A program made the position numbers and the translations under genes. Below, one piece after another: positions 1-11,313 of a stretch of 64,000 nt of DNA. The stretch comes from Microbacterium keratanolyticum (GTDB lineage Bacteria; Actinomycetota; Actinomycetes; Actinomycetales; Microbacteriaceae): positions 186,001 through 250,000 of the forward strand of contig NZ_JAFBBQ010000001.1 in assembly GCF_016907255.1 (NCBI RefSeq), written 5' to 3'. Below the pieces are notes generated by a model. That model was given only the letters and a program-made list of their open reading frames with translations. It was not told the origin of the DNA and searched no databases. Within the stretch, counting starts at the first letter, position 1. Every line of letters starts with the position of its first letter.

Positions 1-817
1 TCGGATCGTGCTGATCTACCCGCTCAAGAACCGGGTGCTCGTGGGCACCACGGATATCGACGCGGACCCCCGCGAGCCTGCGATCTGCACGGAGGAGGAG
101 GTCGACTACTTCTTCGCACTCATCCGGCATGTCTTCCCTGCGATCCCCGTTTCGCGGGAGCAGATCGTCTACCGCTTCTCCGGCATCCGCCCGCTTCCTC
201 GACACGAGGACACCGCACCCGGCTTCGTATCCCGTGACTATCGGATCGAGGTCGATGAAACCGGTGAAGCACCGCTCGTGAGTCTCGTCGGTGGCAAGTG
301 GACGACCTTCCGCGCGCTTGGCGAGTCCCTCTCGGATGTCGTCCTGGACCTCATCGGCCGCACCCGCACGGTATCGACCGCCGGTCGCGCGATCGGCGGC
401 GGACGGGACTACCCGCGCACCGCATCCGCGCGCGCCACCTGGATCGCAGCGAACCTTCCCGGAGCAGGTGGTCGGGCCGAACAGCTGCTCGCCCGCTACG
501 GCACCCGGGCCGCCGAGGTCTGGCGCATCGTCTCCGAGGACACCGATGAGCCGCTCGCCGGCGGTGTGGTGTCCACGCGGGAACTGGCATGGATGGTCGA
601 CAATGAGATGGTGACGCGACTCGCCGATGTCGTCTTCCGCCGCACGAACCTCGCGTTCACCGGGCATGCGGATGCCTCGGCGCTGACGGAACTGGCCGAC
701 GCACTCGCACCGCTGCTCGGCTGGGACTCCGTGCGCCGCGATCACGAGATCGAGGACACGCTGCGCCTGCTGGCGACGCAGCACGGGTATCAGGCCGCCG
801 GGCGCGCACACGCGTAG
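1..817 (+). CDS. glpD: Glycerol-3-phosphate dehydrogenase GlpD, C-terminal part (5' truncated by window edge)
   Basis: The open frame runs in from the left edge (first full codon at base 2) and ends with TAG at 815-817, giving about 271 C-terminal residues. The enzyme is the FAD-dependent, membrane-associated oxidase of sn-glycerol 3-phosphate to dihydroxyacetone phosphate, feeding electrons to quinones. The conserved GlpD stretch GGKWTTFR is present (near base 295), preceded by YPLKNRVLVGTTD and the RFSGIRPL motif typical of the substrate/FAD domain. The following about 170 residues match the helical C-terminal domain (RYG, then WMVDNEMVTRLADVVFRRT). glpK follows after 48 bases on the same strand, so the pair makes a glycerol catabolic unit. 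The N-terminal FAD-binding motif lies outside the window. Confidence 0.95.
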   Translation, partial: RIVLIYPLKNRVLVGTTDIDADPREPAICTEEEVDYFFALIRHVFPAIPVSREQIVYRFSGIRPLPRHEDTAPGFVSRDYRIEVDETGEAPLVSLVGGKWTTFRALGESLSDVVLDLIGRTRTVSTAGRAIGGGRDYPRTASARATWIAANLPGAGGRAEQLLARYGTRAAEVWRIVSEDTDEPLAGGVVSTRELAWMVDNEMVTRLADVVFRRTNLAFTGHADASALTELADALAPLLGWDSVRRDHEIEDTLRLLATQHGYQAAGRAHA

Positions 818-865
818 CAGGCAGCCCCGTCTCTGCCCTCTTCAACGGTGAACCAAGGAGCGCTC

Positions 866-2380
866 ATGGCCGACTACATCCTCGCGATCGACCAGGGAAC
901 GACGTCGACCCGCGCGATCATCTTCGACCGATCGGGCGCGCGCGTCGCGACCGGCCAGAAGGAGCACGAACAGATCCTGCCGCAGGCCGGCTGGGTCGAG
1001 CACGACGCGACCGAGATCTGGTCGAACACCCAGGAGGTGATCGGGCTCGCACTCTCGCGTGCGCATCTCACCCGACACGACATCGCCGGAATCGGCATCA
1101 CGAACCAGCGCGAGACCACCGTCGTCTGGGACCGTCACACCGGCGTCCCCGTGTACAACGCGATCGTCTGGCAGGACACCCGAACCCAGGCGATCGTCGA
1201 TCGACTGGCCGCGGATGGTGGAACCGACCGGTTCACCCCGATCGTCGGGCTTCCGCTCGCCACGTACTTCTCCGGGACGAAGATCACCTGGATCCTCGAG
1301 AACGTCGATGGTGCACGCGAGAAAGCCGACGCGGGCGATCTGCTCTTCGGCACCACAGACTGCTGGGTGCTCTGGAACCTCACCGGCGGCGCCGACGGCG
1401 GCGTGCACGTCACGGACGTCACCAACGCGTCGCGCACGATGTTCATGGATCTCAAGACGCTGGAGTGGCGCGACGACATCCTCGACGTCTTCGGTGTCCC
1501 GCGGAGCATGATGCCGGAGATCCGCTCATCGTCAGAGGTGTACGGCACCGCTGAGAGCAGCTCGCTTCTGCGCGAGACCCCGATCGCGGGCATCCTCGGC
1601 GATCAGCAGGCCGCGACGTTCGGTCAGGCTGCCTTCGCGGCCGGCGAGAGCAAGAACACCTACGGCACCGGCTGCTTCCTGATCTTCAACACCGGCGAGG
1701 AGATCGTTCACTCCGAGAACGGGCTGCTGACGACGGTCGGCTACAAGCTCGGTGACGCTCCTGCGCACTACGCCCTGGAAGGCTCCATCGCCGTCACCGG
1801 GTCGCTCATCCAGTGGCTGCGCGACCAGCTGGGCATCATCCAGACCGCTCCCGAGGTCGAGGAACTGGCTCGGCAGGTGGAAGACAACGGCGGCGTCTAC
1901 ATCGTCCCTGCCTTCTCTGGCCTGTTCGCCCCCTACTGGAGGTCGGATGCACGCGGGGCGATCGTCGGGCTCACCCGCTTCGCGAACAAGAGCCATATCG
2001 CGCGTGCCGCTCTCGAGGCCGTCGCGTTCCAGACACGCGATGTACTCGACGCCGTCAACGCGGATGCCGGCGTCGATCTGAGCGAGCTGAAGGTCGACGG
2101 CGGGATGGTCGCGAACGACGAGCTCATGCAGTTCCAGGCCGACATGCTCGGTGTTCCGGTCGTGCGGCCGGTCGTCGCGGAGACGACAGCGCTCGGCGCG
2201 GCGTACGCGGCGGGCCTCGCGGTCGGATTCTGGCGCGACCTCGACGAGCTGTCCGCCAATTGGCAGGAAGACCGTCGCTGGGAGCCCCAGATGAATGCTG
2301 CCGAGCGTGACCGTCAGCTGCGCCTGTGGCGTAAGGCCGTCACGAAGTCGATGGACTGGGTCGACGAGGACGTCCGGTAG
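866..2380 (+). CDS. glpK: Glycerol kinase
   Basis: ATP-dependent glycerol kinase (504 aa, the usual FGGY-family length), producing the glycerol 3-phosphate oxidised by the upstream GlpD. The N-terminal nucleotide-binding motif [12 protein letters not shown] is at residues 6-17. [10 protein letters not shown] is in the middle and the C-terminal FGGY signature area is [15 protein letters not shown]. An in-frame GTG lies 18 bases upstream, but the ATG at 866 is preferred. It has an ideal AAGGAG (855-860) five bases ahead, and the protein then starts [13 protein letters not shown] like its relatives. The stop lies three bases from the stop of the convergent LysR gene, with no obvious terminator between them. 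Confidence 0.97.
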   Translation: MADYILAIDQGTTSTRAIIFDRSGARVATGQKEHEQILPQAGWVEHDATEIWSNTQEVIGLALSRAHLTRHDIAGIGITNQRETTVVWDRHTGVPVYNAIVWQDTRTQAIVDRLAADGGTDRFTPIVGLPLATYFSGTKITWILENVDGAREKADAGDLLFGTTDCWVLWNLTGGADGGVHVTDVTNASRTMFMDLKTLEWRDDILDVFGVPRSMMPEIRSSSEVYGTAESSSLLRETPIAGILGDQQAATFGQAAFAAGESKNTYGTGCFLIFNTGEEIVHSENGLLTTVGYKLGDAPAHYALEGSIAVTGSLIQWLRDQLGIIQTAPEVEELARQVEDNGGVYIVPAFSGLFAPYWRSDARGAIVGLTRFANKSHIARAALEAVAFQTRDVLDAVNADAGVDLSELKVDGGMVANDELMQFQADMLGVPVVRPVVAETTALGAAYAAGLAVGFWRDLDELSANWQEDRRWEPQMNAAERDRQLRLWRKAVTKSMDWVDEDVR

Positions 2381-2383
2381 GTC

Positions 2384-3253
2384 TCACTCCTCGTCGAGCA
2401 CGGCCAGAAAGGCTTGCGTCACCGTGCGGGCCGCAAGTTCTGGCCAGACCACGTACTCGATCCGCACAGGGCCATCGCTGACCGGAACCGTCACGACGCC
2501 GGGCACCTTCGTCGCCACCGCATCTGCGACGAGGGACACGGCGAGACCCGCGGCGACCAGTCCGAGCAGATGCTGCGCACTGTCCATCTCGAAGGCCACG
2601 TCTCGGGGCAGCTCGGCGGCCGCGAAGGCGGCATCGCTCTGCGCTCTCCCCGACGTTCCCGCGGGGAAGTCGGCGAACACCGCATCCCTCAGATCCGAGA
2701 GTGCGAGCTGTGCGCGAGTCGCGAGCGGGTGACCGGAGGGCAGCGCCGCGACCAGACGCTCCCGCCGCAACAGCCGCGAGGCGACACCTAGGGGCTCCAC
2801 GTGCTCCCGAAGGCCCAGGAGTCCGACATCCAGGTCGCCCTGCCGCACGGCGCGGCTGATCTCGTCGCTGTTGCCCACCTGGAGCTGCACGCGGGCGTGC
2901 GGATGCGCATCACGGAAACGCACGAGCACCCGTGGCACGTCCACAGCCACCACGGTCGGAATGACGCCGAGGCGAAGTGTTCCCGTCACACGTCCGGCGA
3001 CGGCCGTCGCATCCTCCACCGCTTTCTCCGCGGCCGCCAGCGCCACGCGTGCCGACGCGACGAACGCCTCCCCGGACTCCGTGAGGCGCACGCTTCTGCT
3101 CGTCCGCGCGAAGAGCCGTTCGCCGATCGTCCGCTCGAGTGCCGCGATCTGGTGGCTGAGCGCCGACTGCGTGACGTGACAGCGTTCGGCGGCTCGAGTG
3201 AAACTCCCGGTCTCCGCGACCTCGACGACGTATCTCATCTGCTGCAGTTCCAC
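2384..3253 (-). CDS. LysR-family transcriptional regulator
   Basis: LysR-type regulator of 289 aa. The N-terminal winged helix-turn-helix covers about residues 1-60 (AETGSFTRAAERCHVTQSALS, the classic LysR HTH, spans the start of the domain). A periplasmic-binding-like effector domain follows from about residue 90 (LRLGVIPTVVAVDVPRVLVRF). An ATG at 3274 would add seven residues, but the GTG at 3253 gives the standard LysR start MELQQMRYVVEVAE and has an AGGAGAG about 11 bases upstream. The gene is divergent from an EamA-type exporter at 3332, so that exporter is its likely target. The effector is unknown. Confidence 0.88.
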   Translation of the reverse strand: MELQQMRYVVEVAETGSFTRAAERCHVTQSALSHQIAALERTIGERLFARTSRSVRLTESGEAFVASARVALAAAEKAVEDATAVAGRVTGTLRLGVIPTVVAVDVPRVLVRFRDAHPHARVQLQVGNSDEISRAVRQGDLDVGLLGLREHVEPLGVASRLLRRERLVAALPSGHPLATRAQLALSDLRDAVFADFPAGTSGRAQSDAAFAAAELPRDVAFEMDSAQHLLGLVAAGLAVSLVADAVATKVPGVVTVPVSDGPVRIEYVVWPELAARTVTQAFLAVLDEE

Positions 3254-3262
3254 GGATACATG

Positions 3263-3283
3263 ATCTCTCCTCATGAAAGAGAT
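3263..3283. promoter_or_regulatory. Inverted repeat ATCTCT-N9-AGAGAT, candidate LysR operator
   Basis: A perfect 6-bp inverted repeat (3263-3268 and 3278-3283) lies between the divergent LysR and EamA genes and overlaps the Shine-Dalgarno region of the regulator. LysR proteins bind partial dyads of the T-N11-A type next to their own gene. Placement and symmetry fit autoregulation, but no second site was found and the half-sites are short. Confidence 0.35.
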
Positions 3284-3331
3284 GACAACAATGCGTTGTA
3301 CTCATCGCCAATCGACAGCGAGGCTGAACAT

Positions 3332-4222
3332 ATGAACCGCGCCTCCACGATCGCTCTCACCGCGCTCGCCCCGATCACCTGGGGCACCACGTACCTTGTG
3401 ACCACGGAGATGCTTCCAGCGGGACATCCGCTCTTCGCCGCGCTCATCCGTGCACTGCCTGCGGGCCTCATCGCGCTCGCGATCGGCCGCGCACTGCCCC
3501 AGGGCACGTGGTGGTTTCGGGCCGGAGTCCTCGGCATCCTGAACATCGGAGCCTTCTTCCCCCTGCTCTTTCTCGCAGCGGAGAGGCTCCCGGGCGGCGC
3601 CGCGGCGGCCGTGGCCGGGGTACAGCCCCTGATCCTTCTGCCTCTGGGAGCGCTCGTGCTGCAGGATCGCCCCCGCATCACCGCAGTGATCGCCGCAGCA
3701 GCAGGAACGACCGGCGTCGCCCTCATCGTGCTCGGACCGGCCTCACGCCTGGACACGCTCGGCATCGTCGCCGCGATCGCGGGCGTCGGCGCGACGGCTG
3801 CAGGCATCATCCTCACGAAGAAATGGGGACGACCTCCGCGCGTCGGTGCGGTCGCCTACGCAGGATGGCAGCTCACGGCAGGAGGATTGTTTCTGCTCCC
3901 GCTGACACTAGGGTTGGAGGGTGTGCCGCAGACGATCGATACCCCTGCGGTCGTCGGCTACGTGTGGCTCGCCGCTGTCGGCGGATTCGCCTCGTACACC
4001 CTGTGGTTCCGTGGAATCCAGCTGCTCCCGGTCGTGATCCCCGGGCTGCTCGTGCTTCTCTCGCCCATCGTCGCCACCCTGCTGGGCGTCTTCGTCGCGG
4101 GTGAGTCGTTCACCATCATTCAGGGCCTGGGGCTGGCACTCGTCGCCGCAGCTCTCATCGCCGGACCGTTCGCGGCGCGGCGGTCATCCGCACACGCGGC
4201 GCTGGTCGCCGCACGCCCCTGA
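3332..4222 (+). CDS. EamA/DMT-family exporter
   Basis: Membrane protein of 296 aa made of two EamA repeats (about residues 5-135 and 145-285), each with about five hydrophobic segments, i.e. ten TM helices as in the drug/metabolite transporter superfamily. The start motif ALAPITWGTTYLVTTEMLP and the AERLPGGAAAAVAGVQPL segment are typical of RhtA/YedA-like exporters of amino acids or related metabolites. The ATG at 3332 is chosen because GAGG (3320-3323) lies eight bases upstream and the first TM begins right after it. The frame stays open further upstream but crosses the LysR gene. Substrate not predictable; divergent LysR control is likely. Convergent with ffh with a one-base gap. Confidence 0.88.
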   Translation: MNRASTIALTALAPITWGTTYLVTTEMLPAGHPLFAALIRALPAGLIALAIGRALPQGTWWFRAGVLGILNIGAFFPLLFLAAERLPGGAAAAVAGVQPLILLPLGALVLQDRPRITAVIAAAAGTTGVALIVLGPASRLDTLGIVAAIAGVGATAAGIILTKKWGRPPRVGAVAYAGWQLTAGGLFLLPLTLGLEGVPQTIDTPAVVGYVWLAAVGGFASYTLWFRGIQLLPVVIPGLLVLLSPIVATLLGVFVAGESFTIIQGLGLALVAAALIAGPFAARRSSAHAALVAARP

Positions 4223-4223
4223 G

Positions 4224-5780
4224 TCAGTTCTTCCCGAAGAGCTTCTGGATCTCGGCGAGGTCGGCCTCAGTCGGCGCCTTGGCTCCGCCGAGACCGAAAC
4301 CCGAACCGGTCGGCGTGGAGGCCGCCGCGATACCGGAGTTCTCGGCGGCGCGCTTGGCGGGGTTGCCCGAGCGGGATGCACCCTTGCTCTTCGCCCCCTT
4401 CTTTCCGCGCTTCGCCGAGGCACCGGGGCGCCCCATTCCGGGCATCGGGCCCATACCGGGGATGTTCGGGGTGCCGCCGCGCGCGACCGTCTTCATCATC
4501 TTCGCGGCCTGCTCGAAGCGGGCGACGAGCTGATTGACGTCGGTGACGGTCATGCCCGAACCACGGGCGATGCGCAGACGACGCGAACCGTTGAGAACCT
4601 TGGGGTTTCGGCGCTCCCCCGGCGTCATCGAGCGGATGATCGCCTCGGTGCGGTCGATCTCGCGCTCATCGAAGTCGTCGAGCTGCTGCTTCATCTGCCC
4701 CATACCCGGGAGCATCCCGAGCATCTTCTTCATGGAGCCCATCTTCTTGAGCTGCTGCATCTGCTCAAGGAAGTCCTCCAGCGTGAAGGTCTCGGTCGCG
4801 AGCTTCTCGGCGAGCTTCTCCGCCTCGGCCTCGTCGAAGGCACTCTGCGCCTGCTCGATGAGGGTGAGGATGTCACCGAGGTCGAGGATGCGACTCGCCA
4901 TGCGGTCGGGGTGGAAGGGCTCGAGGTCGCCGAGGGCTTCACCGGTCGACGCGAAGATGATCGGGCGGCCGGTGACGGATGCGACCGAGAGCGCGGCACC
5001 ACCGCGCGCGTCGCCGTCGAGCTTCGACAGGACGACGCCCGTGAAGTCGACGCCCTCCTGGAAGGCCTTCGCCGTGTTCACGGCGTCCTGACCGATCATC
5101 GCGTCGATGACGAAGAGGACCTCATCGGGCTGCACGGCAGCGCGGATGTCAGCGGCCTGCTTCATGAGCTCGGCGTCGACACCGAGGCGACCGGCGGTGT
5201 CGATGATGACGACGTCGTGCTGGTGGCGACGGGCGTGCTCGACGCCGTCGCGGGAGACCTTGACGGGATCGCCGATGCCGTTGCCCGGTTCCGGCGCGTA
5301 GATCGTGGCGCCCGCCTGCTCCGCGACGACCTGCAGCTGGTTCACGGCGTTCGGACGCTGGAGGTCAGCGGCGATGAGGAGTGGGGTGTGTCCCTCGCCC
5401 TCGAGCTGCTTCGCGAGCTTTCCGGCGAACGTCGTCTTACCGGATCCCTGGAGACCGGCGAGCATGATGACCGTCGGCGGGGTCTTCGAGAACTCCAGAC
5501 GGCGCTGTTCACCGCCGAGGATCGAGATGAGCTCTTCGTTGACGATCTGCACGACCTGCTGGGCCGGGTTCAGAGCCTTGTTGACCTCATCGCCGAGTGC
5601 GCGCTCGCGCACCTTGGCGGTGAAGTCCTTGACGACGGCGAGCGCGACGTCAGCGTCGAGCAGCGCACGACGGATCTCGCGGACGGTGCCGTCGACGTCA
5701 GCCGGGGTGAGCTTGCCCTTCGTGCGCAGGTTGCGGAAGGTCTCGGTAAGCCGATCGGAAAGCGTGCCAAAGGTAGCCAT
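4224..5780 (-). CDS. ffh: Signal recognition particle protein Ffh
   Basis: SRP54-type GTPase (518 aa) that binds signal sequences of nascent membrane proteins and the SRP RNA, and docks on FtsY (also in this window). Residues 1-90 are the N domain and about 90-295 the G domain. The P-loop GLQGSGKTT is at 109-117, followed by DLQRPNAVNQL, DTAGRL and SKLDGDARGG. The M domain from about 325 carries methionine-rich helices (EQMQQLKKMGSMKKMLGMLP) and SRRLRIARGSG, the RNA-binding region. A glycine/alanine-rich tail of about 70 residues ends the protein. A TAGAAT -10 box (5791-5796, minus strand) lies ten bases before the ATG, so the mRNA has at most a very short leader. Confidence 0.98.
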   Translation of the reverse strand: MATFGTLSDRLTETFRNLRTKGKLTPADVDGTVREIRRALLDADVALAVVKDFTAKVRERALGDEVNKALNPAQQVVQIVNEELISILGGEQRRLEFSKTPPTVIMLAGLQGSGKTTFAGKLAKQLEGEGHTPLLIAADLQRPNAVNQLQVVAEQAGATIYAPEPGNGIGDPVKVSRDGVEHARRHQHDVVIIDTAGRLGVDAELMKQAADIRAAVQPDEVLFVIDAMIGQDAVNTAKAFQEGVDFTGVVLSKLDGDARGGAALSVASVTGRPIIFASTGEALGDLEPFHPDRMASRILDLGDILTLIEQAQSAFDEAEAEKLAEKLATETFTLEDFLEQMQQLKKMGSMKKMLGMLPGMGQMKQQLDDFDEREIDRTEAIIRSMTPGERRNPKVLNGSRRLRIARGSGMTVTDVNQLVARFEQAAKMMKTVARGGTPNIPGMGPMPGMGRPGASAKRGKKGAKSKGASRSGNPAKRAAENSGIAAASTPTGSGFGLGGAKAPTEADLAEIQKLFGKN

Positions 5781-5858
5781 GGTGCTTCTGATTCTAGAGG
5801 AGCATTCGGCCGGTCACGGAGTCCGGGCTCGGCGCGACGCCATGCTAGCGTGCCTGTG

Positions 5859-7692
<1,834 letters not shown>

Positions 7693-7701
7693 CCGCAGCA
7701 T

Positions 7702-7743
7702 GGCTGATCCGCGCCGCCGGTAGGACAGCGGCGCGGGTCAGCC
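7702..7743. terminator. Bidirectional terminator hairpin between thiC and tetR-type gene
   Basis: A 16-bp stem (7702-7717 with 7728-7743, one G-U pair) and a 10-base loop lie just after the thiC stop. The regulator's TGA stop (7738-7740) is inside the right arm. There is no marked T run, as is common in high-GC actinobacteria. Confidence 0.7.
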
Positions 7744-8319
7744 CCAGGGAAGATCGTGGATGCTTCTCAGGGCTTCGTCGAACTGGGCTTCCAGCGACGC
7801 GTGCCCGGCGCCGCGCTCTGCCCAGACCCGCAGCGAGGAGAGGACGGCCGCTGCGATCGCGGCTCCGAGAATGTCAGAGCGAATCGCTCCGATGCCCGAG
7901 GTGCGCGCGGCGGCCGAGACGGCCGAGGCGATGCGCGCGTGGCGCAGGCCGGTGTCACGCAGCAGCTCGTCTTCCAGCCCCATGGCGGCCGCATTGCCGA
8001 GCGCGAGGGTCAGCGGATCAGGGGCGAGATCGGTGAGCACCGGTTCCAGTGCGGCACGGACACGCGGACCGTCTGCATCCGCCCCCAACGCATTCAGAGC
8101 GGCCAATGCGACGTCGATGCGGGCATCGAGACCCGACCACAGCACATCGCTCTTGCTGGCGAAGTAGTTGAAGAAGCTGGAGCGGCTGACGCCGGCCCGC
8201 TGCGTGATGTCGGCGACGGAGGTTGCGTCGTAACCCTGCTCCAGAAAGAGCTCACAGGCTGCCTCGGCCAGCGTCTCGCGTGAGGACGCGCGGGGTCGCC
8301 CCGTTCGTGCGTTCGTCAT
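7738..8319 (-). CDS. TetR/AcrR-family transcriptional regulator
   Basis: One-component repressor of 193 aa. The N-terminal HTH is at about residues 10-55 (TLAEAACELFLEQGYDATSV, then ITQRAGVSRSSFFNYFASK). The C-terminal ligand domain is variable and gives no clue to the effector. The ATG at 8319 is preferred over one 30 bases upstream because a TACGTT box (8326-8331, minus strand) lies exactly six bases before it. That is the leaderless spacing seen repeatedly in this window. Divergent from lipB by 89 bases, so it may control itself and possibly lipBA; an unrelated remote target is equally possible. Confidence 0.88.
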   Translation of the reverse strand: MTNARTGRPRASSRETLAEAACELFLEQGYDATSVADITQRAGVSRSSFFNYFASKSDVLWSGLDARIDVALAALNALGADADGPRVRAALEPVLTDLAPDPLTLALGNAAAMGLEDELLRDTGLRHARIASAVSAAARTSGIGAIRSDILGAAIAAAVLSSLRVWAERGAGHASLEAQFDEALRSIHDLPWG

Positions 8320-8342
8320 ACCGCTAACGTACTGCGCCTGCG

Positions 8343-8370
8343 TCGACATCCACCTGCGCAGATGTATTCT
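8343..8370 (+). promoter_or_regulatory. Candidate lipB promoter with palindrome in the spacer
   Basis: TCGACA (8343-8348) and TATTCT (8365-8370) are separated by 16 bp, a good vegetative sigma-70-like promoter reading toward lipB. An 8-bp palindrome CTGCGCAG (8354-8361) fills the spacer. A second dyad, CTTAGA (8369-8374) / TCTAAG (8395-8400), covers the -10 end and the lipB ribosome-binding site. Either could be the operator of the divergent TetR protein (inference). Confidence 0.5.
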
Positions 8371-8408
8371 TAGACGCGGTTCAACAAATCCGGTTCTAAG
8401 GAGCGCGC

Positions 8409-9050
8409 ATGCTCGACATCGTCACCGCGGGCCTGGCCCCGCATTTCGTGCCGTACCTCGACGGGTGGGCCCTGCAGCGAGATGTGCACGCGCAGGTCGT
8501 CGCCGGAACCCGGCCTGACACCCTTCTCCTCCTCGAGCACGACGCCGTCTACACCGCAGGCAAGCGCACCGAGTCGCACGAGCGTCCGCAGGACGGCACA
8601 CCGGTGGTCGACGTCGACCGTGGCGGAAAGATCACCTGGCATGGCCCGGGTCAGCTCGTGGGCTACCCGATCGTGCGGCTGCCTGAACCCGTCGATGTGG
8701 TCGCGCACGTGCGGCGCCTGGAGCGGATCCTCATCGACATCCTTGCTCCGCTCGGCGTCGATGGCTACCAGGTCGACGGGCGCAGCGGCGTATGGGTGCG
8801 CCGGCCGCTCTCCGAAGACAAGGTCGCAGCGATCGGCGTGCGCGTGCAGCGCGGTGTCACGATGCACGGCTTCGCTCTGAACTGCAACAACACCCTCGCC
8901 GGGTTCCGCGGGATCATCCCGTGCGGCATCACGGATGCCGGGGTCACCACGATCAGCGAGATCATCGGGGCAGACCTCGCACCTGCAGATATCGCAGATG
9001 CGGTGTCGTCGGCCTTCGCGACCGCCTACGCGACGGAGGCGGCAGCATGA
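8409..9050 (+). CDS. lipB: Octanoyl-ACP:protein octanoyltransferase LipB
   Basis: Transfers octanoate from acyl carrier protein to lipoyl domains, the first step of de novo lipoate assembly in the cytoplasm (213 aa, normal length). The signature [18 protein letters not shown] is at about residues 74-91. The C-terminal catalytic region [19 protein letters not shown] contains the acyl-accepting cysteine, with the family lysine replaced in the usual position by the [16 protein letters not shown] block. The start ATG has AAGGAG five bases upstream (8398-8403). Overlaps lipA by four bases (ATGA), so the two are translationally coupled. Confidence 0.97.
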   Translation: MLDIVTAGLAPHFVPYLDGWALQRDVHAQVVAGTRPDTLLLLEHDAVYTAGKRTESHERPQDGTPVVDVDRGGKITWHGPGQLVGYPIVRLPEPVDVVAHVRRLERILIDILAPLGVDGYQVDGRSGVWVRRPLSEDKVAAIGVRVQRGVTMHGFALNCNNTLAGFRGIIPCGITDAGVTTISEIIGADLAPADIADAVSSAFATAYATEAAA

Positions 9051-10075
9051 GCGGATGCGGCACCCCTGTGGCATCCGGATCCTCCCCCGCCACGGCACCC
9101 AACGGACGCAAGCTTCTTCGACTGGAGATCCGCAACGCCGAGACACCGATCGAGCGCAAGCCCGAATGGATTCGAACGAAGGCGAAGATGGGCCCCGAGT
9201 ACACGGCGCTGCACTCGCTCGTGAAAGACGAGGGCCTCCACACGGTCTGTCAGGAAGCCGGCTGCCCCAACATCTACGAATGCTGGGAAGACCGCGAGGC
9301 CACGTTCCTCATCGGCGGCTCCCAGTGCACGCGCCGCTGCGACTTCTGCCAGATCGACACCGGCAAGCCCGCAGACTATGACACCGACGAGCCGCGCCGC
9401 GTCGCCGAGAGTGTGACCCGCATGGGTCTGAGGTACGCCACGGTCACCTGTGTCGCGCGCGACGATCTTCCCGACGGCGGTGCCTGGCTGAACGCCGAGA
9501 CCGTGCGCCAGATCCACGCACAGAACCCGAACACGGGTGTCGAACTGCTCGCCACCGACTTCAACGGGGATCCCACCCTGCTTGACGTCGTCTTCGAGGC
9601 GCGACCTGAGGTGTTCGCGCACAACGTCGAGACCGTTCCCCGGGTGTTCAAGCGCATCCGCCCGGCGTTCCGATACGAGCGCTCACTCGACGTGATCACT
9701 CAGGCGCGCAACGTGGGCCTCATCACGAAGTCGAACCTGATCCTCGGCATGGGCGAGGAGCCGGAAGAGGTGGTGCAGGCGCTGAATGATCTGCATGACG
9801 CCGGATGCGACATCATCACGATCACGCAGTATCTGCGGCCCTCGCCGCGGCATCTGCCGGTCCAGCGCTGGGTCAAGCCTGCGGAGTTCGTCGAGTTCAA
9901 GGAGGAGGCCGAGCGGATCGGCTTCCTTGGCGTGCTCGCCGGTCCGCTCGTGCGCTCCTCCTACCGTGCTGGCCGACTCTGGGCCCAGTCGATGGCGTCG
10001 AAGGGCAGGGAGATCCCGGCCCACCTCGCCCACATCGCCGAGGGCGCCGAACAGGGATTCGCTCAGGCTGTCTGA
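9047..10075 (+). CDS. lipA: Lipoyl synthase LipA
   Basis: Radical-SAM enzyme (342 aa) that inserts two sulfurs into protein-bound octanoyl groups made by LipB. The auxiliary cluster motif CX4CX5C is [12 protein letters not shown], and the radical-SAM CX3CX2C motif is CTRRCDFCQ. The C-terminal RSSYRAG holds the serine that ligates the auxiliary cluster. The ATG at 9047 overlaps the lipB stop. The same frame is open further upstream through lipB, but that part has no LipA similarity. The 3' end overlaps the convergent flavodoxin-like gene by 13 bases. Confidence 0.98.
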   Translation: MSGCGTPVASGSSPATAPNGRKLLRLEIRNAETPIERKPEWIRTKAKMGPEYTALHSLVKDEGLHTVCQEAGCPNIYECWEDREATFLIGGSQCTRRCDFCQIDTGKPADYDTDEPRRVAESVTRMGLRYATVTCVARDDLPDGGAWLNAETVRQIHAQNPNTGVELLATDFNGDPTLLDVVFEARPEVFAHNVETVPRVFKRIRPAFRYERSLDVITQARNVGLITKSNLILGMGEEPEEVVQALNDLHDAGCDIITITQYLRPSPRHLPVQRWVKPAEFVEFKEEAERIGFLGVLAGPLVRSSYRAGRLWAQSMASKGREIPAHLAHIAEGAEQGFAQAV

Positions 10076-10695
10076 GCTGGCTCCGTCGTCGCGGGGAACG
10101 GATCCGCACGAAGAAGCCTGGCAAGATGCGAGGCGTTCGCGGCGGCGGCCGCACACGCGATGCGCACCTTGTCCGGGGTCGTATCGAGGTCGATGAAGTC
10201 GGTGCCTGACATCGCCTCGCCGTTCCAGTACACACCGCCCTGCGCGGGGACGACGAAACCGACGTCGGAGAGCGCCTGGGCGATGATCCCCACGATGTGA
10301 TGCGCGCCGTCCTCGTTGCCCACCACCACCGGAATCACAATCCGGTCATAGAGAGACGGACGGCCCTCGGCGTCCGTCTCGGAGAGCTCTGCGTCCAGCC
10401 GTTCGATGACGCGCTGTGCGACGCTCGAATGCTGGCCCACCCAGGTGGGCGTCGCAAGGATGAGGATCTGCGACTCCAGCACGCGCTTCAGGATCTCCGG
10501 CCATTGATCGCCGTTTCCCATGTCGCGCTCGACACCGGGATGGATGGAGTGATCCACCACACGTAGCGACTCCACCGTGCAGCCGCGATCGCGGAGTTCT
10601 GTCGCGACCACGCCAGCGAGCGCCTCCGTGCTCGACGGCGCCGGTGAGGGTTTGAGGGTGCAGTTCAGGATCAGCGCGCGCAGGTTCTCCGTCAT
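10063..10695 (-). CDS. Flavodoxin-fold NAD(P)H-dependent oxidoreductase
   Basis: Protein of 210 aa with a flavodoxin/NADPH-dependent FMN reductase fold. After the first strand ([10 protein letters not shown]) comes a phosphate-binding loop ([12 protein letters not shown]). The second FMN loop is [12 protein letters not shown]. It probably binds FMN and reduces quinones or other small molecules. The ATG at 10695 is used: AAGGAG lies a few bases upstream, and it shares one base with the stop of the SRPBCC gene (TGATG), indicating coupled translation. Substrate unknown. Confidence 0.85.
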   Translation of the reverse strand: MTENLRALILNCTLKPSPAPSSTEALAGVVATELRDRGCTVESLRVVDHSIHPGVERDMGNGDQWPEILKRVLESQILILATPTWVGQHSSVAQRVIERLDAELSETDAEGRPSLYDRIVIPVVVGNEDGAHHIVGIIAQALSDVGFVVPAQGGVYWNGEAMSGTDFIDLDTTPDKVRIACAAAAANASHLARLLRADPFPATTEPAQTA

Positions 10696-11159
10696 CACTT
10701 CTCCTTCGCGTCATTGATCGACCCGCGCCATTCGCCGCTCGCTGTGCCGCGCCGCTCCATGAGCTCTTTGAACCGGGCCAGGTCGTGCTCCGCAGCGCGC
10801 TCATCGATATTCAGGGCAGCGCCGACCTTCTCGACGAACCCCTCGGGAACCCACCCCATCGTCAAGGAGACGCGTGTGCCGTCCGGCACGGCCTCGAACT
10901 CCACCTCGCCGGTGTGCGTGCGCTCCCCCAGGCTCTGCCACCGAATCCGCGAATCCGGGATCTGCTCCGTGATCTCTGCATCGAACTCGTGTTCCACGCC
11001 TCCGATCTCCACACGCCAGCGCGTGCTCGCATCGCTCTTCTGCTCGATGTGCTTGACCGTCGACATGAATGTCGGAAACTCCTCGAACTGCGTCCACTGG
11101 TCGTAGACCTCACGCAGCGGAGCATGGACCACCGTCGTCGCCGTCACTTTCGAGATCAT
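10695..11159 (-). CDS. SRPBCC-family (START-like) protein
   Basis: Small 154-aa protein matching the polyketide cyclase/dehydrase-like SRPBCC family, which forms a helix-grip cavity for hydrophobic ligands. It begins VTATTVVHAPLREVYDQWTQ and continues FPTFMSTVKHIEQ, the usual N-terminal strand and helix pattern. A GGAGA about six bases before the ATG supports the start. First gene of a two-gene unit with the flavodoxin-like protein, and divergent from the antiporter at 11377. No catalytic residues can be assigned; a role in stress or ligand binding is only a guess. Confidence 0.85.
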   Translation of the reverse strand: MISKVTATTVVHAPLREVYDQWTQFEEFPTFMSTVKHIEQKSDASTRWRVEIGGVEHEFDAEITEQIPDSRIRWQSLGERTHTGEVEFEAVPDGTRVSLTMGWVPEGFVEKVGAALNIDERAAEHDLARFKELMERRGTASGEWRGSINDAKEK

Positions 11160-11293
11160 CTTCTTCTCCTGTTCCTCGTCGAGCGACCGACGCTACGCGC
11201 GGTCCTTCCGGCACACACCGGGGTTGCGCATCGACGCACACCGACCTACCCTGACCGACCCACGGTGCACAGCAACTGCCGAGGCGCCGGCGA

Positions 11294-11299
11294 TAGACT
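11294..11299 (+). promoter_or_regulatory. Candidate -10 box upstream of the antiporter leader
   Basis: TAGACT at 11294-11299 would start transcription near 11306, just ahead of the double hairpin. No good -35 hexamer is visible, so this is tentative. Confidence 0.35.
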
Positions 11300-11313
11300 C
11301 GAGCGAAGGATCT

